Shown here piece by piece: positions 11,438 through 23,165 of a DNA stretch of 64,000 bases; position 1 is the stretch's first letter; each line of letters begins with the position of its first letter. The notes beneath the pieces are model-generated. The model had not been told where the DNA came from and ran no database searches. It saw only the letters and a program-made list of their open reading frames with translations. This DNA is from Eublepharis macularius (taxonomy: Eukaryota > Chordata > Lepidosauria > Squamata > Eublepharidae). The stretch lies in NCBI RefSeq assembly GCF_028583425.1, contig NC_072802.1:19973926-20037925 (forward strand), in the 5' to 3' direction. Made by a program: the position numbers and the translations under genes.

Positions 11438-11937
11438 AGCCAGAGTGGAATAATGGTTAAGAGTCTTGGAGTAGGATCTGGGAGAAACTGGTTTGAATCC
11501 CCACTCAGCCATGGAAGCTCACTGGGTGACCTTGGGCCAGTCACATACCCTCAGCTTAACCTATCTCACAGGGTTGTTATGAGGATAGAATGGAAGAGAA
11601 TGCTGTAAGCAGGGCTTTTTTTCAGCTGGAACGCGGTGGAACGGAGTTCCGGAACCTCTTGAAAATGGTCACATAGCTGGTGGCCCCGCCCCCTGATCTC
11701 CCGACAGAGGGGAGTTGAGATTGCCCGCCGCGCCACCAAGTAGCGCGGAGGGCAATCTCAACTCCCCTCTGTCTGGAGATCAGGGGTCGGGGCCACCAGC
11801 CATGTGACCCTTTTCTCTGAGGGCAACCCACTGAGTTCCACCACTTCTTTTCCCAGAAAAAAAGCCCTGGCTGTAAGCCACCTTGCATGCCCATTGGGGG
11901 AAAAGGTGGGGTATAAATGAAGTAAATATAATAAAAG
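11438..11937 (+). mobile_element. tRNA-derived SINE, interrupted by MITE copy 3
   Basis: Plus-strand SINE. The head has A- and B-box-like motifs (the B-box region reads GGTTTGAATCC), then GGGTGACCTTGGGCCAGTCA and CAGGGTTGTTATGAGGAT. It ends in an A-rich TAAATGAAGTAAATATAATA tail. The MITE at 11610-11869 split it within GCTGTAAG. Confidence 0.88.
11610..11869 (+). mobile_element. M1 MITE, copy 3 (full 260-bp form)
   Basis: Perfect 8-bp duplication GCTGTAAG on both sides, and both ends intact (CAGGGC and GCCCTG). The loop contains GCGCCACCAAGTAGCGC. Nested in a SINE. Confidence 0.93.
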
Positions 11938-13740
11938 AGATCTTTTGCCCGTCAAGTACACTCTTATCCCAGATTTTGCAGGTCATTGAGAATACATCCA
12001 AAAACAGCTGAACCTGTTGAACAAAAGACAAAAGAAATGACTGCTTCACCTCTGTCATACCACTTTCAGTTCTCTTAAAAACTGTGATCTTTCTCCATTC
12101 TTGGACTTCATTGTTTATCCCAGGCTAGACATGCGTGCATTCCTTTCAAGTTCTGTCCTTTCTTTAGCTCTTACCTGCTTTAGGTCGCTTTCCTAGATAA
12201 CTCCGTTCAACATCCGCCTTTCACTGCTATGTCTTCTACTTGAAAACTGATGCCAAGCCAAAATCTGACCAAAACCTGACCAAGCAACATTTTCAGGCCC
12301 CGTGCTTGAATATGTTGCATTCTCTTGAACAAAGTCCTGCCAACAGTATGGAGAAGTGGGTGCCCTCCTCGCAGTAAAGGAATACACTTTTTCACAATAA
12401 TAATACTCATTCCCTATAATAGCAAAATGGTGTCTCCATATGGGGGCGTCGTATCGGAAAAGCAGGGCAGAGTGGGACAAAGTCTATACTTCTCATCCCT
12501 TGCAGAAAAATAGGGTAGATCTGTACTATCCCCACCTCTTCATCCCCAAACCTGCAAATTGCACGTGTCCTTTTGCGAGACCTACTGGTAAATCCATCAA
12601 TTGGCAAAAATCAGCTGGCATGCACTGCTAACACTAGTTCTACAGGAGGTGGGGGAATTATGCACACAACACACAGCCATCAGAATTTTGGTTCCTTGCA
12701 TGCCAGTTTCCTTCAAAGTAATGCTTTTGACCGTGAAAAGTGCTACTGGCTATGAAGGGATCCCCAAGGGAAGGTAGTTAGGTAATGTAGCACAAATTAG
12801 ATCCTAATGCCCCTTTCCAAGGACCCTTTTGGGTGGCCTTTGTTGCTAAGGCTCATGGGGGAGTGGTGGTGGTAACTAGAACTTGTTGAAGAAGAATAGG
12901 ACAATTCATTTCCTCTTCCCAGAAAATATTCATACTTAATTATACATCCGTAATTATACAGTGATTTTCTTAAATGTCCAAGGCTTGTCATATAATTATG
13001 TCATTAATGTCTACAACAGTTTTCTAAGGTAGGTTGTCATTATATTCAAGATGGAACGCTAAGGCAAAAAAAAAATGTACCTTTCCTAAGGCCACTCACT
13101 GAATTTATGCCTAAGCTGAGATGTGAAGCAGAGGCACCCAGGCTTCATAGTTCATGCACAACCTGTTATAGCTGCCAGACCAGTTCACAACGTTTATGCT
13201 TGGTTTTCTTCATGATTTGTGTCAGAAGAGAAATCAGAGAGGTGGTTTCTGATCTTTTCAATCTGTTGAAACCTGATCTAGACAGCAGTATAGGCATATG
13301 AAGAGGTGCTATATCCACTCTTAGTCACTGTCCACTGTATCTTTCCATGATACTATGGCCTGAACTCTTGCGAAGTAACATGGCACTTCACAAGGAAAAC
13401 TAATATAGAGTCTGTCCATTTTTGTGCCTGCCATAGTGCTACTGATAGATTTTTCCCCCATGCATCATTTGCCAGAATTTGGCATTGTCAAAGTGTCAGT
13501 ACTGTTACCTACGTCTTCCAAAAAGCAGCTTGGTCTATACTTAGTTCAAAACATGAAGTGCAGCAGTAACAGCTGTGGTTCCTAGAGGTGAAAGATAGCT
13601 CTTTTGCTGGCATGCCACCAAAAGACAGATTTCTTCACACCTGCAGCTATACCTCTCCCCCTCTCTTTCTCTGTCCTCATTTAAATGTGATGCTGGCAAA
13701 ACAAAAGAACTCACCTGTGTAACTTTCCTCTCATCCAGCA
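11938..13740. other. intergenic, nothing recognised
   Basis: Unique-looking. An A-run lies at about 13063. Short overlapping frames at 12190-12630 have no recognisable motif. Confidence 0.5.
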
Positions 13741-13908
13741 TCTCATTTAAAATGGGCTGCTACCCGTGCATAGCTGCTAAATGTGCTTAATTAGCATGCT
13801 GGCATACCACCTACCCAGACTACAGACCTCTGGTGTGCTAACTAAGCTGTTGGACTAATTAAGCATGCATAGCTGCTGTACACAAGCAGTAGCCCAGTTT
13901 CAATGAGA
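13741..13908. mobile_element. palindromic MITE, TCTCATT ends
   Basis: The left end TCTCATTTAAAATGGGCTGC faces an inverted right end (GCCCAGTTTCAATGAGA). The arms continue inward through TGCATAGCTGCT and CTTAATTAG. There are a few mismatches, so the copy is not fresh. Target duplication not clear. Confidence 0.68.
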
Positions 13909-14479
13909 CACTGTGTGCATGCAAAGTCCCATGGATAAATGCTCACCCAAATAATGCTTAAATCAGTTCTAAGTGTATATCTCCACTGCTAACTTTTTAA
14001 ATTGTCATGATTTTTTTACCAGGGGACCCTTGGAATTTGTAAGTTGATGGAAATACTGAACGTTCTTTGGTAAAAAATCCCTGGAAGTTATCAGTTAAAC
14101 CAGTATAACTACAGTGTAGATGTGTTGTAACCCCCCCCCCCAGTGATGTAACCAGAGTGCAGAGGAAAGGAGAAGCAGGGCATGCTGTATCGGGAATGCT
14201 AGAGAAAGTTAGGCTGCAGGATGAGTTTCCTAATGCTGGACCCAGGACTGCACAGAGAAGATAGGTCCTTCTGTGTGCAATGTTGATGATCTTCTACTGA
14301 GCCACACAGTCCTACTGTCATTGCATTCTCAACAGCCATCATTACAATCCAGTGACTAGGAGAAAATCTACAAATACAAATGTAACCTTAGTAAAATCCC
14401 TATACTTCTGTAGCTGGTGCAACTCAAGTATAGACTGCTAGGTCATCTTTATTGAAGAAATTGTACTCTCTTTCTCTGG
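13909..14479. other. intergenic, nothing recognised
   Basis: C-run near 14132; otherwise nothing recognised. Confidence 0.5.
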
Positions 14480-14676
14480 TGGTGGTGGTAGAGAGTGCCC
14501 TCAAGTCATAGCTGACTTATGGAAGCCCCTGGTGGGTTTTTCATGACCAGAGACTAAAAGATTGTTTGCCATTGCCTGGCTCTGCAACCCTGTTCTTTGT
14601 TGGAGGTCTCCCATACAATTACTAAGCAAGACTGACCCTGCTTAGCTTCTGTGATCTGGGCTATCCAGGTCAGGGT
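14480..14676 (-). mobile_element. 5S rRNA-derived SINE (5S-Sauria type)
   Basis: Read on the minus strand, the right-hand part contains AAGCTAAGCAGGGTCAG followed by a match to the GGATGGGAGACC part of vertebrate 5S rRNA, where the internal pol III promoter lies. The unrelated body (GTTTGCCATTGCCTGG and TCAAGTCATAGCTGACTTAT on the plus strand) defines the family. The 5S part is diverged and lacks the 5S ends, so it is a SINE head and not a 5S gene. Confidence 0.88.
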
Positions 14677-15782
14677 CTCTTTCTCTGGTAACAGCTGTAT
14701 AACATTGATGAAGTTGGAAATAATATCAGTGTTAACTTCTCAAACCCTCCTTCCTTCTTGCCTGCTAGTGCCCAAGGACCAAAAATAATTACAATGAAAA
14801 AACTATTGTCATTCTATTAAATAAACTCTATCTATGCATTGGAACATAACACATTAAAATGCAGCAAGTTAAATAATCAGCAGTAAGGAAAAAGGAAGAC
14901 ATATTAAGGGAGATCTGTGGTGTTCTGCAAATTCTAGTTTTTACTCTTATTTTTCTTTTATTGTATAAAACATAGGTATAGACCAAGAGATCCTTTAGAT
15001 CACTAAAATTGGTGGTGATTCCAAAATTTTCCAAATAAATGGAAGGAAATTAATGATTTAGCAAACTATGCAGATCCATTTTTGGAATTAATTTTAGAGA
15101 TTCTCCTTATTAAACCAGAACTAGAGAGGAGCAGATTGCAGCACAGGCAGAAATTCTGAAGCAGTATGGGAACTGAACAAGGGAAGTCAGCTGATCTCTA
15201 ACCTATTAGGCACAATAAAATATATTCGCTGCTATAATTATCAAACATACTCCTGAAGTTGCATAAATAAGTGACAAACATACAAAAAGATCCAGTATTC
15301 TTAATTCCAGAAATCATGCAGTAAAAAGATTTATATACTTATAGCATTCAATTAATTTGCAATTAGAAATTTAAAAGATTCAGATCCTTTGAGAGGTTCA
15401 GAAAATTCTGTGACTAAAAAGTCCCTCAAGGGGTTTGTTTATTTCAGATATATTTGATTAATAAGCTGGGGCCCATGAGGAATGGTAGAAGAGGGGGGAG
15501 TCAATTGGAATTCCCCTCCAGCCCACAAAATATCCCCCGGTATTCTAAAAATTCTTAATTCTTAAAGAGTTTTTAGAATACTGGGGCTTAATTCCTCTCC
15601 CTCCCTTTTCTTCTCTTTAGTTGACTCTCAGTTGCTGTTAATATTCCATGTCTCCTGGAGCATATTTATTCCTCATTAGGCAATTTTTTTTTAAGGGAAG
15701 CTTGTTTAATTTACAGTATCATGTTTTTCTGAATATCAAGACAGTATTCCAAGTATATAGAAACTTTTATCTTGGCTATTCG
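14677..15782. other. intergenic, one short hairpin
   Basis: AT-rich and unique-looking. It contains a 17-bp inverted repeat (15535-15551 with 15570-15586, one mismatch, 18-base loop). No exon recognised. Confidence 0.5.
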
Positions 15783-16253
15783 TGTAAAGTGCCATTGAAT
15801 CACAGCTGACTTATGGTGACCTCCAGAGCTTTTTTTCAGCAGGAACACGGTGGAACAGAGTTCCAGAACCTCTTGAAAATGGTCACATGGCTGGTGGCCC
15901 TGCCCCCTGATCTCCAGACAGAGGGGAGTTGAGATTGCCTTCCATGCCGCCAAGCAGCACGGAGGGCAATCTCAACTCCCCTCTGTCTGGAGATGAGGGG
16001 GCAGGGCCACCAGCCATGTGACCATTTTCGCCGAGGGCAACCCACTGAGTTCCACCACCTCTTTTCCCAGAAAAAAAGCCCTGGTGACCCCTCATAATGT
16101 TTTCAAGGCAAGAGATGAACAAAGGTGGGTTGCCTGTATTTGCATAGAGGCCCTGGACTTCCTTGGTTGTCTTGTCTCTTATCCAAGTACTAATCAGGGC
16201 TGACTCAGTAAAGCTTCTGAGATCTGATGAGCTCAAGCTAGTCCACATGCAGG
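15783..16253 (-). mobile_element. 5S rRNA-derived SINE, interrupted by MITE copy 4
   Basis: The body piece at 15783-15823 (ATTGAATCACAGCTGACTTA) and the remainder at 16084-16253 (GGGTTGCCTGTATTTGCATA, then the 5S-like TCAGATCTCAGAAGC read on the minus strand) are two halves of one SINE separated by the MITE. Confidence 0.87.
15824..16083 (+). mobile_element. M1 MITE, copy 4
   Basis: 260-bp form. The left tip is CAGAGC rather than CAGGGC. The 8-bp duplication is GTGACCTC on the left and GTGACCCC on the right (one mismatch). It lies in the body of a 5S-SINE. Confidence 0.9.
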
Positions 16254-18415
16254 TTTTATGGATATTGCAGTTGGTATGGGGGAGGAGCAGCTACTTTACT
16301 ATTAAATATATTGAGTGATGGGAAAACTTATGTAAAACTGCTGATGGTTTCTATTTTTATACATCTTAGTGCACGTCAGGGGTTGCTTTTTGGCTGCTTT
16401 GTAGGATTTTGCAACAGTTAAGTCATCAAAGGCTTCAGCCAGTTTGCCATAATGAATCTTTGCAGTATTCAAGACTCAAGCACACTGGGCCCCAAATGAA
16501 TATAAGAAGTAATATTTATTTACTTATTCAAGTTTTGCCTATATTGAAGGCAGTTTCTTTTGTTAATAAAGAAGTGTTCTTTGTTGTGTGCAGTTTTTAC
16601 CACACAGTGAAATTGATCCATCAGTGTGAGACCCCATAAGAATGCACTGAATATGAATATCATACTCAGTATTTGATCCAGGCCTCCAGACAAGGGTATT
16701 ACTTGTGGTAGGTGAGCTTGTGGGCATATCAGTAGGTTTGGAGAAAGTGATGCCTTGAATGACCAGCAGAGGGCATCTTTGTTGAAGTCAGTGGTTGCAT
16801 CTGTGGTTAGAAGAAAATGGAAGAGCAGGAGGCTTCAGCCTCAGGAGAACCAGTTGGTTTGGATATTGTGATCTACAATTGACTCTGCTTTGAGTAAGGA
16901 CTAAAGGCTATGCTAAAGATAGCAAGTTTTGCATGCACGGCTGCATCTACTTGGCAAGGATGCTTGTCACAAGTTGTGGGCAGTTTCTGGACATTTGGCC
17001 GGATCCACTAGGGTGTGTTCACACCAGCTGGGTGGCTCACTCTTTTTGGGTCCCCTTAAGGGATCTGGGGGGGGGGAAGCCGAAGGGTACATGCCTAGCT
17101 TGGGGGCCAATGGCAGGCTTCCCTTTGGGTAACGGAATCATCAGGGCTGCACCTGGGACAGGCGTTACACCTCCTGCTGTTCCATGTTCAGTGCCAGCTA
17201 GGCAGGTGTGTGTGTGGGGGGGGGGGGGCAAAGTGTTCCATCAAATGGCTGTGTGTCAGTTTGTGTCCTATGCCACAGCAAAGCTCCAATGCCTGTAATC
17301 AATAACACTGTGACCTGTTTTCTCTAAAGCTTACACATGAAAATGAGGTATTTGCCCGCAACCCCAGCCTTGCTCCTGCCAGTACAGCTGCAACGTCATG
17401 CTGGAATAGCTGCTTTGAGCTTTCTGCTGCTCGGAGAAGGGAAAATGCAAACCAATATTTATCCCAAACCCTTCTTGATTTTATCCACATTGTTTCTGTG
17501 AGCAGCTCTGTGCAAACAGAACTGCACCATTTTCTTCAGTGCCCTTGCAGCAACAGCAGTGTCACCCACTTACAGTAAGAGTGGCCCACTTAGAGGTTAT
17601 TTTAAAAACGAAAGAGCTACCACAGGTGGCTTACTCACTGAGACACCATGAGAACGTGAGCAAAGGAAGAGACATGTGTTGGCAGGCGGAGTGCTGGCAG
17701 TGAATAAGGCTGGGTAAATGTGTCTGCACTTTTGATATTTTTAGAGCGAGTGAGTGCCACTTAAACCATGATACACTCATCTATTTTTGAAACCTTTTTT
17801 TTTTCTTATGACAAATCCTGCAAGCAGTTCTGAACTGTTAGCATCTTGCTCTTGAGAAATAATGCACATGACATTCCTCACTGAAACACTGCTTTTTTAA
17901 AAAAGCAATGTTAAAAAGAAAGAAGATACCGGCGTTTTCATTGAATATTCAATTTTATTTCTTTGTGTATCAATTGATGTACTATTGTTAGGGTTTTTGT
18001 TGAGGTGGGGGAAAGAGTGGCTCTGGGTTGCAGCTTCAGCCATCCTGTCAGGCTTCCTCCTACAGCATCCAGCAACTCCTCTACTCCTGTCTATGATTAT
18101 CGGTTGCCTTGTTACCCTGGCTTTTCTCTAAGGAGTTCAGGGAGTGTGCACAGTTCTTCTCTCCCCATTTTAACAACAACCTTCTGAAGTAGGCTAGGCT
18201 GGAAGAATGGCTGGTTGTCTCCTCTAGCCTCAAGGGAGGGAGCAAGTCCAATTCCTTCATAGCCTGTTTCAGCTCTGCCTTATAGGCAGGTCTGCAGGCT
18301 GTACAGGCCTTGTGACCTCCCTAGCTCCACCACCTTCCAATTCCTTACCAGCTTCTGCTGAACCTAGCAGGTTGCCTAGCAACCTGTCCCATCACCATAT
18401 CATCAGGCACACTAA
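16254..18415. other. intergenic, one possible SINE scrap
   Basis: Mostly unique-looking, with G-runs near 17068 and 17215. About 18140-18215 resembles a minus-strand scrap of the tRNA-SINE body (AACAACCTTCTGAAGTAGGC). No exon recognised. Confidence 0.45.
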
Positions 18416-18649
18416 GAGCGGAACTACAAGTGACAAAAGGCACAGATTGGACACTTGTCAGCTTCCCTCAAGTTTTGATGGGAAATGTAGGCAGCTTGGC
18501 GGAATGTTGGGCAAGCGACAGTTGAAAAGTCCATTGGACAGCAGTCGGAGAGCCAAGCTGCAAGACCAGGATGCCTACATTTCCCATCAGAACTTGAGGG
18601 AAGCTAACAAGTGTCCAACCTGTGCCTTTTGTCACTTGTAGTTCTGCTC
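18416..18649. mobile_element. TNA-flanked palindromic MITE, core A
   Basis: Ends GAGCGGAACTACAAGTGAC and its inverse GTCACTTGTAGTTCTGCTC. The inner CTTCCCTCAAGTTTTGATGG arm and its inverse are shared with the copy at 11221. A central spacer of about 60 bases is present here. Flanked by TAA (left) and TCA (right). Confidence 0.8.
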
Positions 18650-18734
18650 TCAGAGTTTTCTTGTTTGCAAGTCCTCTGGCCCTGCTTTCCCCCCAGCCAC
18701 TCAAAGAAGTCGTTATCTACCTGCTACTTTAAAA

Positions 18735-19925
18735 AACCATCAGACAAAAATGATATGGCCAATTAACATCCAGTCTCTAATCTGCCCTTTCTGGGCAAGG
18801 TGATTGAGAGAGCAGTAGCAGACCAACTCCAAGTCTTCTTGGATAACTCTGGTGCCCTGGATCCTTTTCAGCCTAGTTTTAGGCCCTGGCCTCTATGGGA
18901 TAGAGACGGCTCTGATGGCTTTAATGGAGGACCTCTGTCTGAATGTAGACAAAGACCTGCTTCTTTGTTGCGCCTCCTGAATCTATCTGCAGCCTTTGAC
19001 ACAGTGGATTACACCATCCTACTGAGGCATTTGGATGCAGAGGAGGATATCAGGATGTGCCTTGGACTAGTTCAAATAATTTCTCATGGAACAGATTCAA
19101 AAGGTTGCCGTCAGTCTTTGGCAGGTAGAATCTCCAAGTTCTCCACAGCAAACACACAGGTGTATTGGTTGAAATAACTTTATTAGAGATCCAGCAAGTT
19201 CAAGGTGCTCAGACAAGTGCATTGGCAGAAGTGACGTAACTGGGGTTGGTCATGTTAGTTATAGGGAATGTTCCCGCCATCAGGATAGTTTTGGGCATTA
19301 AAGTTTTGGGCATGAAAGAGCCAGGGGGGTTGTCAGGGAGAAGCTAGGTATAGGCTAGACAGAACAAAGAATGAAATCATCTCAGTTCCCAAGAAAGATA
19401 CATTTCGAGCTGGCCACAGCCAGCCTTCAAGGACACTTGCTGGAGGCAGCGGGGAAAGAGATATTAAATACTTGTGAGATAACCTACTGCCTTAACATCA
19501 ATAAGAAACTTCTCATGCCTTCAGAGGACCAGTACAGAACACAGAATACATTCATGCTAGATATGAACACAGAATACCTTCGTGACAGATATGCAGACAG
19601 GCATATATGACAGTTGCTGTTGGAGACCAGCTATCTCCAGGGTGGGAGTTGTCTTGTAGGGTTCCACAAAGGGCAATCTTACCCTCCATGTTATCCAACC
19701 TCTATGTAAAGCCTTTAGGAGAAATAATTCATAATTATGGAACTGTATGTCATTAATACGTGGATGACAACCAGTTCTGTCTCTCTCTGTCCAGATCTCC
19801 TGGTGATGCAGCACAGTTTTTAAATCACTGCCTGACATCTGTGGTCAGTTGGCTGAAAGCAAACAAATCGAAAGTGAACCCAGACAAGAGGAAAGTGAGG
19901 CTATCTGGGAAGCCTCAGATCTTTT
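18735..19925 (+). mobile_element. L2-like LINE, reverse transcriptase fragment, split by a solo LTR
   Basis: Two pieces of one LINE reverse transcriptase lie on either side of an LTR. The first contains LDPFQPSFRP and LNLSAAFDTVDYTILLRHL, which are RT motifs of the jockey/CR1/L2 group. The second contains a YVDDNQ active-site box and VSWLKANKSKVNPDK. The domain order is right and the break between the pieces is bounded by a 5-bp duplication. 5'-truncated near 18735; the upstream endonuclease is absent. A non-functional relic. Confidence 0.82.
19109..19612 (-). mobile_element. solo LTR, 504 bp
   Basis: A fossil LTR-retroelement end. Tips are CGTCAG and TGACA (expected TG...CA), flanked by a 5-bp duplication GTTGC at 19104-19108 and 19613-19617. 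On the minus strand an AATAAA signal lies at about 19169, suggesting minus orientation. No internal region remains, as expected after recombination between paired LTRs. It lies inside a LINE. Family within ERV/LTR elements not determined; moderately old. Confidence 0.8.
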
Positions 19926-20063
19926 TTTTTTTTAAAGATATTTATTTTTAAACAATGTGTGAAACATTTTAAAAAACAAACAACATACACATAGAATACA
20001 AGCAAAAAAAATCAGAATAATGAAACTACATGTTTCCCCTCTCTGCCCCTATACATACTTAAA
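19926..20063. other. A/T-rich LINE-tail-like sequence
   Basis: A T-run (19921-19932) followed by A-rich sequence resembles the inverse of a LINE 3' tail. Not assignable. Confidence 0.35.
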
Positions 20064-20072
20064 ATACTTTAC

Positions 20073-20101
20073 ATTTATTTATTTATTTATTTATTTATTT
20101 T
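20073..20101. repeat. ATTT tandem repeat (LINE tail)
   Basis: About seven ATTT units at the 3' end of the minus-strand L2-like LINE; such short tandem tails are usual for that group. Confidence 0.9.
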
Positions 20102-21043
20102 ATAGCCGCCTTTCTCACTGAGACATGCGGTATAATTCAATACAATCAACAGCTGGGGCGTTCAGTAAACAATACAATAGGGTATAGATTATGGAACAAT
20201 TTGAAAACCAGCTGAAATCTGATACAGAACTGAAACAACGTTGAAACAAAACATAAGCAATTTAATATGACATAACAACAGTAACAGACAGCTCTCAGTA
20301 GTAACACAATCTTCAGTCCCTATACCTTTACTGATGCATCTCTTCAACTGTTTCCTTACTACCCGACCCTATTACCTGTATAAGAAAGCCCTCCTGAATA
20401 ATTTGGTTTTCTATAGTTTGCAGAAAGCCAGGAGAGTGGATGCTTTCTAGACCTCTTCAGGCAGGCCATTCCATAAAGTGGGGGGACCACCACAGGCACC
20501 TATTGATTTTGCCCATTTGTGGGGTGGGACCTGCAGAGAGTCCTGTTCAGATGAGCAAAGCTGCTGTTGTGGAGCAGAGAGAGAGATGCTCCCACAGATA
20601 TGAAGGTCCAAGGCCATGAAGGGCTTTACAACTGATAGCCAAATCTTGAACTGAGCTGGGTAACTGGTGAGCAGCCAATGGAGTGACTGCAGAATGGTAG
20701 TAATATGCAAGCTCTTCCTAGCTCCCAATAATAATTGAGCCGTGGCATTCTGCACCAGCTGGAGTCTCTGAGTTGACTTTGAGGGGATACTTATGTAGAG
20801 TGCATTACAGTAATCTAGTCTCGATGTTACCATGTTGTTGATCCAGGTGGCCAGGTCAGCCCTTTTTTTTGAGCTAGATTGAGTTTGTGGAAGGCATTTT
20901 TGTAACTTAATTAATTTGCTTCTTTAGCAGCAGCTCTGGGTCCACGATAACCCCAGGCTCTTAACCAAGTCTGCAAGGGTCAGTTGAACCCCACTGAAAC
21001 TGGGAAGCACAATGCCCTTCAAGATCTCTGGTTTCCCTATCAG

Positions 21044-21346
21044 TAGGGCTTTTTTTCTGGGAAAAGAGGTGGTGGAACTCAGTGGTGGAACTCAGGACCA
21101 CACAATGACATCACTTTGGGTCAGCTGGAACAAGGGGGGAGTTTTTTAAAGTTTAAATCACCTTCAGCGAAAATGGTCACATGGCTGGTGGCCCCACCCC
21201 CTGATCTCCAGACAGAGGGGAGTTTAGATTGCCAATCTAATCTCCCCTCTGTCTGGAGATCAGGGGGCGGGGCCACCAGCCATGTGACTATTTTCAAGAG
21301 GTTCCGGAACTCCGTTCCACCTCATTCCCGCTGAAAAAAAGCCCTG
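21044..21346 (-). mobile_element. M1 MITE, copy 5 (long form)
   Basis: 303 bp. It carries an extra inner segment with AATGACATCACTTTGGGTCA and a TTTAAAGTTTAAATCACC stretch, shared only with copy 8. Probable 8-bp duplication CCTATCAG / CCAACCAG, with two mismatches. The left tip is TAGGGC. Confidence 0.85.
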
Positions 21347-21399
21347 CCAACCAGCATCACTTTTATCTTGTCTGGGTTGAGGTAGAAAACGCTTTTTGG

Positions 21400-23100
21400 T
21401 TACTAGCTAAAAAAACAGCAATGCCACCATTTTGACAAAAGAATAGTAAAACTTGAAACAGCTAACTTAGATGAAGGCTTACATAATTTTTTATGGATAA
21501 AGAAATCAATCAAACCAACTATAACACAAGAAAGGAGTCATATGATCAGAGATGGACACTTAAGGATATGGTTTAAACGTCAGAGCTTATTGAGTCCTCC
21601 AAATTCTCTGCTTATGACCCTGATAGAAGCCTATTATGATAAGAATATAAGAAACAAAAGTGGTTATTTAACATATGGCAATATGGTAAATGCTCAGGGG
21701 AAACTCAAATCTTGGCAGATGAAGGAATTAACATTCAGTGGTTACTATCAATCAGTTTCAAGATTAAGAAAGATTATAAACAAGGAAGGTGGAGCTTTAA
21801 GAGAGATGACTGAATTTGAACAGCTGATTATAAAACACAAAGATAATTTATTATGATGGGTATACAAGCTATTCAGTTAAAACATAAGAAGAACATGTGA
21901 AAAATGTATGATTAAATCGATGCAGAATTTTAGAGAGCAAATATCTATGCACCGATGGGAAGGGTTATAGGAAAAGGGAATTAAGTTTAAAGACAGCCAG
22001 GTACTAAGAAAAACTTGGTACAAAATGTTTTTCAGATAATATATTACTCCAAAAGATATTGAGAAAATAGATAAAAACTATAAAGGGAAATACTGGAAAT
22101 GACAAGATACAGATGAAGGCTTTTACCATATTTTTACCATATTTTACCACTTGCAAAAAGCAAAAAGATACGGGAAGGAAATGCATGGAAAATGCAGACT
22201 ATATTAAAGTTTAGATTTCCTACGGAAGTTAAGAATATACTATCAGGAATATTGCCTAATAAATTACCAAAAGTTTTGGAAGAGATATTTGTATACATGG
22301 TGACAGCGGCTAGAATTATTTATGAAGCAAAATGGAAATCAGGTATTTGTCCCAGTTTAGAAGAATGGGAAAATAAATTTCCTCAATGTACAGAAATATG
22401 TCAGGTGATATGTATCATACAACATATAAGACTGAAGATATTTTGTTATAAATCACTCTTTAATGATACAGTTACATTGTTAGTGATTTTGTGAGTTTTT
22501 CACGGCACTTTGTGCTTTTTTTCTGGTTTTCTTCTGTGAATCTCTTACTCGCTTTGAATATACAGTAATGGCAAAATTGACAACTTTTTGAGAAATAGAT
22601 CAATCACAAAATTTGAGGAGAGATGGAATGTGTATTATACAAGCAAGAGATTAGAATGAGAAAGTTTTTAAATAAAAGCAATTGTATATAAATTATATAT
22701 AAATGTATTGCAATGTAGAAGCAGAATGAGAATACGTTTTAAATCTAACATCTTGAATATAAATTTATGCAGAAGCAGTTTTTGAGTAAAAGCATCCCTT
22801 ATTATCATATTTTTATTATGAGATATATAGTAGACTTTCCCTTTGTATTTTGATATATTATCTATTTGTTAAACATTATAGTGGCTAGGTAGAAGTAGCA
22901 GACGTATGTAATATTGAATATGCAATAATGTTGAAACGAATAATATAGTTGCAAAACAGATTAGTTATGAAATTTGAAACTTTGAATGTTGAATATAAAT
23001 GACGAATGCAAAAGTTGAATATAAATGGATCCCAACATAAGCAAGTATTATTGTAGTCAGACAGAGTCTTAAACATTTAAGGAAGGGAATGTTGGGAAGA
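21400..23100 (+). mobile_element. L1 LINE, ORF2 C-terminal region and 3' UTR
   Basis: Frames at 21542-21856 and 22192-22494, with linking sequence between, carry the L1 ORF2 C-terminal signature: IKPTITQERSHMIRDGHL, TLIEAYYDKNIRNKSGYLTY, a WYKMFFR and YITPKDIEK segment, and VYMVTAARIIYEAKW. Stops and frame changes interrupt it. The 3' part after about 22500 is AT-rich untranslated sequence. Endonuclease and RT are absent (5' truncation near 21400). The 3' boundary is approximate. Confidence 0.82.
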
Positions 23101-23165
23101 TATATTTTCTGTTTTATATATCTTGTTATATATAATTATTTGGATCCATATAACTATGTAATACA

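Larger units (their letters stand above)
20064..21395 (-). mobile_element. L2-like LINE, 3' end, interrupted by MITE copy 5
   Basis: Minus-strand LINE fragment. A tandem ATTT tract (20073-20101) marks the 3' end. A frame at 20447-20833 reads VTSRLDYCNALYISIP, LQLVQNATAQLL and LQSLHWLL, which are the conserved C-terminal motifs of the L2/CR1 group. The 5' side is truncated near 21395. The MITE at 21044-21346 interrupts the upstream part. Confidence 0.85.

Noticed and set aside
20447-20833. 128-codon frame as a host gene
   Set aside because: Its motifs (SRLDYCNALY, LQLVQNA) are those of L2/CR1-group LINE proteins.
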